From CAZWDO01 sp964632485 [NCBI: uncultured bacterium] (GTDB taxonomy: Bacteria; JAGOEH01), in contig CAZWDO010000019.1 in the NCBI GenBank assembly GCA_964632485.1, positions 59,872-80,159 of the forward strand: a stretch of DNA of 20,288 nucleotides, written 5' to 3'. The position numbers and the translations under genes are program-made. The notes under the pieces were generated by a model. The model was not told where the DNA came from. It ran no database searches and worked only from the letters and a program-made list of their open reading frames with translations. Below, in pieces: positions 14,498 to 20,288 of the stretch (the first letter of the stretch is position 1; the number at the start of each line of letters is the position of its first letter).

Positions 14498-17400
14498 TTA
14501 TTTAAGAAATAACATTTTTTTGCCGGCTTGGAACTTCGTTCCTAATTGTAAACGGTAAAAATAGAGTCCCGTTCCCACTTCACGTCCGGTTTCATCACAC
14601 CCATGCCAGGTAACGCGGTAAGCGCCGGGGCTCATGGACTGATTAAGCAGCCGCGCGATACGCTCGCCTACGATATTATAGATATCGAGCGTAACGGTAC
14701 CGTCATATCCGGCCGGTACGTCAAAGGCAATCGTCGTCGTGGGGTTGAAGGGATTGGGAAAGTTCTGCCATAGCGCATATTTTTGAGGAATGACCGCTTC
14801 TTCTTTCGCTAACACAAATGTCGCTTGGTCAGATGTTACGCCGGATTGACGGAAATTCTCATTCCCGGCGCTATCGACCGGCGCGGCGACATAATAGTAT
14901 TGGGCTGTTGGTGTGATGGTGGTGTCGAAATAATGCATTTCCTGTCCCATCGGAGGCACCGTAGCAATCAAGGCGCCAACAACTGCGCTATCCACTTCGG
15001 GTGTCATACTGCGATAGATGCGGTATCCCATGATCCCGGTCAGATTATCCTCCACCGCGCGCCAACTCAGCCGGTTTTTTGGATTCTGCTGAGATGGAAT
15101 ACGCTGAACGGATAAGTTTTCACGCGATACCGGCGCAGGCGGTTCATCATCGATCAACACGCTCAACACATCATCGCAATCCGCGCAGGAAGCAGTAAAT
15201 AATTCACTTTTATTGCCTGTTGAATCAATCATCTCAATTGCAATATAATTCAACATATTAGCAAAAGTCTTTTGCGAAAAGCCGGTCAGTTTAAGAGTAT
15301 CACCCTGCCAAACCAGATTTGTGAATGTTTTCGTATAGGCCTGATTTTGATTGAAACTGCCATCCTTGCTAAAATATACATTCAGCGTCTTGATATCGTG
15401 GCTTCCGGCAATCAGTGTCAGGTTCAAATTATTGCTGGCAAGAAAATCAGGCAACACCGATACTTGCGGGGCTGCGGGCGATGTAAAATCAGCCCATACA
15501 GAAAATGCTTCTGAAGCTGTTTGTTGATTATTGGCATAATCAACAGGAACAATCTGATAATAATAGCGTTTTTCTGTTTCTACACGTGTATCCGTGTACA
15601 TATTAAAAAAAGAATTAGCGGGAATCGAATCGAGGAGATGACTCATTATACTGTCTCCCCGGCCTTCCTGGCGGTAAATATCGTAGCGGTAGATACCACT
15701 GGTATCGCGGGAATGGCTCCATTGGATGATGATCGTTCCCGTATCAACACCCGCGGGTAAGGCTTCACAACCTTCTTTGATCACCGTAGTTGGCGGTGTG
15801 GTGTCATAAAAGATATGTTCCGTGGCATTACCGATCAAATCATACTGAGCGGAATAAAGATATGGAGTAATATACCGATATCCATCGCCGGTAAAATTAA
15901 AATTGAGGCTTTCATTGACGACCAGATCGAGCGTATCGATCAAATGGCTGGTCTGGCGATTCAATACATACAAATCTTTATTGACTACATCAGTATCATT
16001 GCCCACATCCAGATATTTTTTATAGCGAACCGCGGAGATTACATCCGGGGCATAAATTTCGATTTCCACCGGCTGTTTATTGGAGGTAACCTGGGGAGTT
16101 GGCAATGTCGCATCGAGAGCCCGAAGGGTAACTGTGATACTATCAAAACTAAAATAAACCACCCGGGGACTGGTAACAATATAGTTAGTATTGCCTACCT
16201 GATCAATGAGTTTAAACCGCAAATAGAAGGGAAGCGGATTTGGATCCTCCGCGCGACGATTGATTTTAACAACTGTATCCATAGTAGTATCGGCGGACGT
16301 AAAAGGAATAACGAGTGACGTATCGACTCCGCTGGCAAAATTCGATGATCGACTGCCTTCGAGAATCATATACTTCAGTCCGCTACCGGCTTCAATGAGC
16401 GAATGTACCATATCCTGCCAGCGAATCACCTGGACGCCGAATGGACGCTTGGTGTAATAGATCTGGTTATTGGAGCTGGTGGGTTTAGCAGAATCCTGAA
16501 CGCAATGAATGACATTCGACCAGGCGCTGGTATCATGGTACAACGTTCTATTGACACGGGCCCGATAATAGAGGGGCTGTTGAGGATCATTCATAATCAA
16601 CTGTCCGCGCCCGTTTTTACCAAACGTATAGGCAAAATGATAAGGCACGCCACCCTCATTCGCATCAGGTCGGGTCCAATCGGAAAGGAATTTCAACCTC
16701 GCGGCGCTGAATAACGGATCCGTAGAGACTTCATACTGGGTCAGATATTGAGCGGTATCCAGCAGGTTTTTATTATACGTTAAATAGACTGTATGGGTAT
16801 CGCCGGGCGCGAAATAAAGCGAATCGGGGGAAATATAGTATCGATCGGCATGGTAATAAATCAATGTGGGGGCTTCCGCCGGAGCCGGCATGGTTTCTAA
16901 TTGCAATACCGTTGAAGCGGAAGGAGATTCATTGCCAGCGCGATCAATGGCATATAGATACACATAATATTGGCCATTAGTCGTTATATCAATCGCGGCT
17001 CCCTGATCATTAAACCGGTCGAAGATACGCAAGACAGACAAGGAAGTCGTATTTACAACAGCCGTATAGAAAGGATTCGTTGTCGCATCTTTCTTGATGC
17101 GGAGACGATAGCCTTCGACAGCCGAACAATCATCGCTACCGGCCTGCCAATAGAGATTAGCTTTACCACTAATATAGTCATAGGTAAAGGTAGTCGGGGG
17201 CACAGGCGGTGTCATATCGACTTTTTTCGTCAGAACCGTACTATAGGGGCTCATATAATTACCCTGATAGACCGCGCGGATGCGAAAATAGATCGTATCA
17301 CAGGGATTAACGTCCAGTACGGGCGGTGAAATCACAAAAAACTGTTGATCAGAGGAAAATTCGGTACTATTTTGAGTCTGATTTTCCACAATCACTGAAT

Positions 17401-19750
17401 CCGCAAAGGATGATCCATAGGCAATTTGGTAAATATAGCTCACGACAAGGCTGCTGCAGCGGGTAACCCGGTAGCGCAACGTATCGGCGTTGAGGTTAAT
17501 GGCCGGAATAGCGATCGTAGCATCGGTCCATACCGGCGCGGGGGCGGAGATTGCGCTGACTTCATCCGCATCTTCGAGGCGGCTGCCGTTTCCGGCCCGA
17601 TCGACGGCTAACACTTTATATTTTAATAGCCGTTCACAGCCCACATAGGCGCGGTCGACATAAAACGTATCGACGATATTATCCCGAATTCCCAGCAAGA
17701 CATTGTTCTGATCATATATATATAATGTATAGGAATCAATGGTATTGCACATGAGTGGAGAGGCGTCGGTAACGGGAGGTCGCCAACCGATACGGACATT
17801 GCCGTCGGTTTGAGATTCGGCGTGGAGATTGGTGACTGCAGGGAGAGTTCCGAAATTCTGTTCAACATAAGTTGTGGCAAAGCCAGTTTCACAAATATCC
17901 CCATCCAGGGTAAAACGGGCTTTGACCTTAACGGTATAGGATGTTCGATTAAGCATTGTAAAGCGGTTATCGGGCAAGGTAAATGACCGGTCAGCCTGCC
18001 ACCCGGATTGAAAAACCATGGCATTGTCAGAAGTCTGCTCGAATTCATACCAGTATTCGATAGTCCCACCAAACAAACGATCGGAAATATCCTGGCAACG
18101 CAGTGTGGCGCTGGTACGGAAACACCCTTCGCCATCGACGATATTCGGATTTTTAACCGAATATCCCACAACAGTTGCTACTTCAGTCGCTTCATTGCCG
18201 GCCTGATCGATGGCTTGAATGCGATATTCATACCCCCCGCAGCGCAACGCAACGGAACGGTCATAATATTCAGTCGCTTCCACATTGGAGGCAATCTGGA
18301 TAAATTGCTCGGCAGCGGTTGCCCGGCGAAATACATTATAGGTTAATCCCTCATCGTCGCAATCATCATAGGCCTCATCCCAGCCTAAATGGATTGTACC
18401 ATCAGCCTGGCAGGAGGCCACTGGATTCTTGGGAGCCGCCGGACGGGTGTGGTCCAGATTCACCTGATAAAACGAAGTGTACCCCGTAGGGTTGCCGGCG
18501 ATATCCTTGGCTTTCATGGCTACATAATATATTCCGCAATAAGAGGGGCGTAAAATATCTGCGGCGTACCCTGAGGCTTGAGCCACATCAGCCGCTGCCA
18601 GATAACCGGTGCTATCCATAAAGGGGATGGTGGTGTCAGGGTCCATCGTTAAAAATACCTGAAACGAATCAGCGGTAATGGCGCAATTATCCTCCCATTG
18701 GACATTCAGGCGCTTCTGTGGATCATATTGCGCAAAAACAACATCAGTTATTTCTGGTTGACACGGCGCCAATGCATCGCAGGTCGCCTGAACTCGGTTG
18801 AAGCTCATTAGAATTTCGTCAAACGATTCAACCATAGTCGGATCATACGCAACTATATGATAATAATAAGTCCGGCCATGCTGCAATCCCTGATTCGGAC
18901 GATCAATATAGGTCGTTTGATTCAGAGGTAAAGTCGCGATCAGATTAACCGGTTCCACCACAAAATTGGGATCGGTGGAGCGATAAAGCTTATATGAGGT
19001 TAATCCTGGGCTCACCCAGTTATTTATTTTTGCGGCATCCCAGGCCAGATGAATTTCACCAGCGGGTTGCGCGGCAGCAGTCAGAACATCAGCAGGACGA
19101 GTGGCTTTCTGATACGAATTGACAGAGCCTACCCAAGGACTTTCATTATTAGAATAATCGACGGCTTTCACAAAATAAAAATAACGTTTGTCGGCATCCA
19201 GATTATCTATTCGGTCGCGCGTCGTACCTTTACGCAGAGTGGTATCATTACGAATGCCTACAAAGTTAGCCGTATCGTTCACTTCCGCCCATAAGGTCCA
19301 ATAGTACCGAACGTCGTTCGATACCGATTCAAGCCAGCCGATCCAGTTGAAATCGCCACCCGACGAATCGGGTTCGACTTTTGCTACTGGCGGTTCCGGC
19401 GGAATATTATCAACCATTACCCGTTGATTCATGGTTTCCACTACTCTGTTCCGGCTATCTTTAAAATAAACCGTATAAAAGTAGGTTCGTCCATTTTCAA
19501 GTTCCGGGGAATCATCCAGACGCAGGTTGCTGAATTCAGCGGGAGGTCCGTTAAAAACACGAATACCTATTTCGCCGATGTTCGCTGAACGCCAGACTTC
19601 GACGGAACTGATATCAGGATTGAACGATTCAATTCTAAACTGAACAGCGCCATGAGCTGCGCCACGCAAAGCAAAACGATTCTCTGCCATTGCGCTGGCA
19701 ACCATGAATACAAGTAAGAACGCAAGGAACAAATTTTCCCTGAACCTCAT
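14498..19750 (-). CDS. Giant secreted FN3-repeat protein with type IX-like C-terminal sorting domain
   Basis: This encodes 1750 aa and is the first gene of the operon. The start at 19750 follows AAAGGAG with GGAG 8 nt upstream. A signal peptide covers 1-22 (LLVFMVASAMA, then ENRF). About 15 FN3-like domains fill residues 25-1645, each about 95-120 aa, with recurring G-strand/F-strand signatures such as 'YFYFVKAVDYSNNESP', 'YEYRIQAIDQAGNEA', 'YVYLYAIDRAGNESP' and 'YYYQIVPVDYANN'. Domains between residues 356 and 817 carry paired cysteines (356/405, 464/504, 668/705, 765/817). A CxxC occurs at 1522-1525. Residues 1656-1750 form the terminal domain: 'YALWQNFPNPFNPTTTIAFD', 'VTLDIYNIVGERIARLL', 'GTGLYFYRLQ' and 'KKMLFLK', the classical FCB-group T9SS type A/FlgD-like pattern. 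Expected location: cell surface or extracellular. It could be an adhesin, a structural fibre or a scaffold; no enzyme domain is visible. Confidence 0.92.
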   Translation of the reverse strand: MRFRENLFLAFLLVFMVASAMAENRFALRGAAHGAVQFRIESFNPDISSVEVWRSANIGEIGIRVFNGPPAEFSNLRLDDSPELENGRTYFYTVYFKDSRNRVVETMNQRVMVDNIPPEPPVAKVEPDSSGGDFNWIGWLESVSNDVRYYWTLWAEVNDTANFVGIRNDTTLRKGTTRDRIDNLDADKRYFYFVKAVDYSNNESPWVGSVNSYQKATRPADVLTAAAQPAGEIHLAWDAAKINNWVSPGLTSYKLYRSTDPNFVVEPVNLIATLPLNQTTYIDRPNQGLQHGRTYYYHIVAYDPTMVESFDEILMSFNRVQATCDALAPCQPEITDVVFAQYDPQKRLNVQWEDNCAITADSFQVFLTMDPDTTIPFMDSTGYLAAADVAQASGYAADILRPSYCGIYYVAMKAKDIAGNPTGYTSFYQVNLDHTRPAAPKNPVASCQADGTIHLGWDEAYDDCDDEGLTYNVFRRATAAEQFIQIASNVEATEYYDRSVALRCGGYEYRIQAIDQAGNEATEVATVVGYSVKNPNIVDGEGCFRTSATLRCQDISDRLFGGTIEYWYEFEQTSDNAMVFQSGWQADRSFTLPDNRFTMLNRTSYTVKVKARFTLDGDICETGFATTYVEQNFGTLPAVTNLHAESQTDGNVRIGWRPPVTDASPLMCNTIDSYTLYIYDQNNVLLGIRDNIVDTFYVDRAYVGCERLLKYKVLAVDRAGNGSRLEDADEVSAISAPAPVWTDATIAIPAINLNADTLRYRVTRCSSLVVSYIYQIAYGSSFADSVIVENQTQNSTEFSSDQQFFVISPPVLDVNPCDTIYFRIRAVYQGNYMSPYSTVLTKKVDMTPPVPPTTFTYDYISGKANLYWQAGSDDCSAVEGYRLRIKKDATTNPFYTAVVNTTSLSVLRIFDRFNDQGAAIDITTNGQYYVYLYAIDRAGNESPSASTVLQLETMPAPAEAPTLIYYHADRYYISPDSLYFAPGDTHTVYLTYNKNLLDTAQYLTQYEVSTDPLFSAARLKFLSDWTRPDANEGGVPYHFAYTFGKNGRGQLIMNDPQQPLYYRARVNRTLYHDTSAWSNVIHCVQDSAKPTSSNNQIYYTKRPFGVQVIRWQDMVHSLIEAGSGLKYMILEGSRSSNFASGVDTSLVIPFTSADTTMDTVVKINRRAEDPNPLPFYLRFKLIDQVGNTNYIVTSPRVVYFSFDSITVTLRALDATLPTPQVTSNKQPVEIEIYAPDVISAVRYKKYLDVGNDTDVVNKDLYVLNRQTSHLIDTLDLVVNESLNFNFTGDGYRYITPYLYSAQYDLIGNATEHIFYDTTPPTTVIKEGCEALPAGVDTGTIIIQWSHSRDTSGIYRYDIYRQEGRGDSIMSHLLDSIPANSFFNMYTDTRVETEKRYYYQIVPVDYANNQQTASEAFSVWADFTSPAAPQVSVLPDFLASNNLNLTLIAGSHDIKTLNVYFSKDGSFNQNQAYTKTFTNLVWQGDTLKLTGFSQKTFANMLNYIAIEMIDSTGNKSELFTASCADCDDVLSVLIDDEPPAPVSRENLSVQRIPSQQNPKNRLSWRAVEDNLTGIMGYRIYRSMTPEVDSAVVGALIATVPPMGQEMHYFDTTITPTAQYYYVAAPVDSAGNENFRQSGVTSDQATFVLAKEEAVIPQKYALWQNFPNPFNPTTTIAFDVPAGYDGTVTLDIYNIVGERIARLLNQSMSPGAYRVTWHGCDETGREVGTGLYFYRLQLGTKFQAGKKMLFLK

Positions 19751-19804
19751 TATATTCTCTCCTTTTTTTTTATTTTCAAGGTTGAAGAGTGGTCCACATG
19801 CTTA

Positions 19805-19833
19805 ATAATATAAAAATATAGAGAAATTGTCAA
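19805..19833 (-). promoter_or_regulatory. Sigma70-type promoter of the operon
   Basis: On the minus strand, TTGACA (19828-19833) and TATTAT (19805-19810) are separated by exactly 17 bp, a near-consensus housekeeping promoter. The expected transcript start is near 19798, giving a leader of about 48 nt before the ATG at 19750. No other comparable promoter was noticed between the genes downstream, so it probably drives the whole cluster. Confidence 0.8.
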
Positions 19834-19837
19834 GTTG

Positions 19838-19859
19838 TTTTTTTTTGATATTTTTTTTT
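19838..19859 (-). promoter_or_regulatory. UP-element-like A-tracts upstream of the promoter
   Basis: Immediately upstream of the -35 box the minus strand carries two runs of nine A separated by TATC (19838-19846 and 19851-19859). They occupy about -40 to -62, where A/T-rich UP elements contact the RNA polymerase alpha subunit. The position and composition fit; function is inference. Confidence 0.45.
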
Positions 19860-19860
19860 A

Positions 19861-20288
19861 ATTAATTTTTTAACAAGATATTTCCGTAAATTACTATCCA
19901 TTTATATGGGTTTATTCCGTATTTAATTAAATTCTATATTTATAGTCATTGAATCAGCATTTATTCTATCCAGATGCGCCAAATCAGAGATTCCTTAGAC
20001 AGCTCATATCTCGCTCACTTTTCACTACCCAATCATAAAAATTTTTCATGCGCAATTCATCAATTTATCACGCATCCCATCAATGGGAGCCATTCCGAAC
20101 GAAAACGAGTGTCCGCTGATTTTCCAGACGATCCATTTCTTCAAAATCCAGACCTCTTTAACAGAGTACTTTACCGGGAACAACATCTTCTGAGTCTAAA
20201 CTAACCGGAGCTGATCGCTGATCAATGATAGATCGGATCTTCCAAGCTCGAAATGGGGTCAACTTGTTTTAAGTCAATTTATTAAGCC
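19861..20288. other. Non-coding upstream region, no gene seen
   Basis: The first about 110 bp next to the promoter are very AT-rich. The rest has mixed composition. All three minus-strand frames entering from the right edge stop within 20 nt, and no plus-strand frame has both a plausible ribosome site and a recognisable product. A 14-bp near-palindrome (TCCCATCAATGGGA, 20075-20088) and four GATC sites within 20213-20239 are the only notable elements. It could be degenerate DNA or a regulatory region. Confidence 0.6.

Larger units (their letters stand above)
1..19833 (-). other. Single predicted operon of ten envelope genes
   Basis: All ten coding regions share one strand. Gaps are 18, 121, 15, 10, 11, 15, 2, 25 and 8 nt in transcription order, several ribosome sites overlap the previous stop codon, and the only strong promoter seen is at 19805-19833. 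I saw no hairpin with a U-run between genes. The cluster continues past the left edge, so its real length is unknown. Confidence 0.8.

Noticed and set aside
20075-20088. 14-bp near-palindrome TCCCATCAATGGGA as an operator
   Set aside because: Single copy, about 250 bp upstream of the promoter, and not matching any operator I know; noted only as sequence structure.
20084-20140. Minus-strand segment reading 'DRLENQRTLVFVRNGSH', reminiscent of the 'VVRNG' region of IS256-type transposases
   Set aside because: Only about 18 residues, followed at once by stops in the frame, with no terminal repeats or neighbouring transposase sequence; too little to call a mobile-element remnant.
19974-20204. Plus-strand 76-codon open frame in the upstream region
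   Set aside because: There is no ribosome site before the ATG, no recognisable product or domain, and it stands alone on the opposite strand; probably chance.

Overview
The window looks like a single co-oriented operon on the minus strand. It starts at a strong promoter near position 19,800 and runs leftward off the left edge. Ten coding regions are packed with gaps of 2 to 25 nt, apart from one 121-nt gap. All recognisable genes encode envelope or secreted proteins. No tRNA, rRNA, CRISPR array or intact mobile element was seen.

Organism: the C-terminal 'NFPNPFNP' / 'NYPNPFDP' FlgD-like or type IX-like sorting domains, together with a PorV/PorQ-type outer-membrane barrel, point to the FCB group or a neighbouring uncultivated phylum (for example KSB1, Calditrichota, Zixibacteria, Cloacimonadota or Marinimicrobia). 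Strong Shine-Dalgarno sites (AAGGAGG type) and a classical TTGACA/TATTAT promoter argue against Bacteroidota proper, which rarely use either. This placement is inference; no marker gene is present.

Layout in transcription order. (1) 19,861-20,288: no gene; AT-rich to mixed non-coding DNA. (2) 19,805-19,859: sigma70-type promoter with upstream A-tracts. (3) 14,498-19,750: 1750-aa secreted protein with about 15 fibronectin type III (FN3)-like domains and a C-terminal sorting/FlgD-like domain. (4) 11,072-14,479: 1135-aa secreted FN3/Ig-like protein with a FlgD-like C-terminus. (5) 10,951-11,071: gap with two overlapping mini-ORFs. (6) 9,136-10,950: PorV/PorQ-like barrel fused to TPR repeats. (7) 7,651-9,120 and 6,198-7,640: two ExbB/TolQ/MotA-family proton-channel proteins with signal peptides and large periplasmic domains. 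(8) 5,470-6,186 and 4,861-5,454: two ExbD/TolR proteins. (9) 4,190-4,858: single-pass protein of unknown family. (10) 955-4,164: 1069-aa secreted protein with a Cys-rich segment and a beta-propeller-like end. (11) 1-946: a gene cut by the edge that resembles the first ExbB protein, so it is probably a third one.

How they may work together (inference): the ExbB/ExbD pairs would form proton-driven stator units in the inner membrane. Their fused periplasmic domains (two TonB-C-like, one FN3-like), the single-pass protein and the 1069-aa protein would span the periplasm. The PorV-like barrel/TPR protein would sit at the outer membrane, and the two giant FN3 proteins would be exported or surface-anchored clients or filaments. 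I do not recognise this combination as a named system. A secretion, surface-display or motility machine comparable in logic to GldLM/PorLM of T9SS or AglRQS of myxobacterial gliding is the leading hypothesis.
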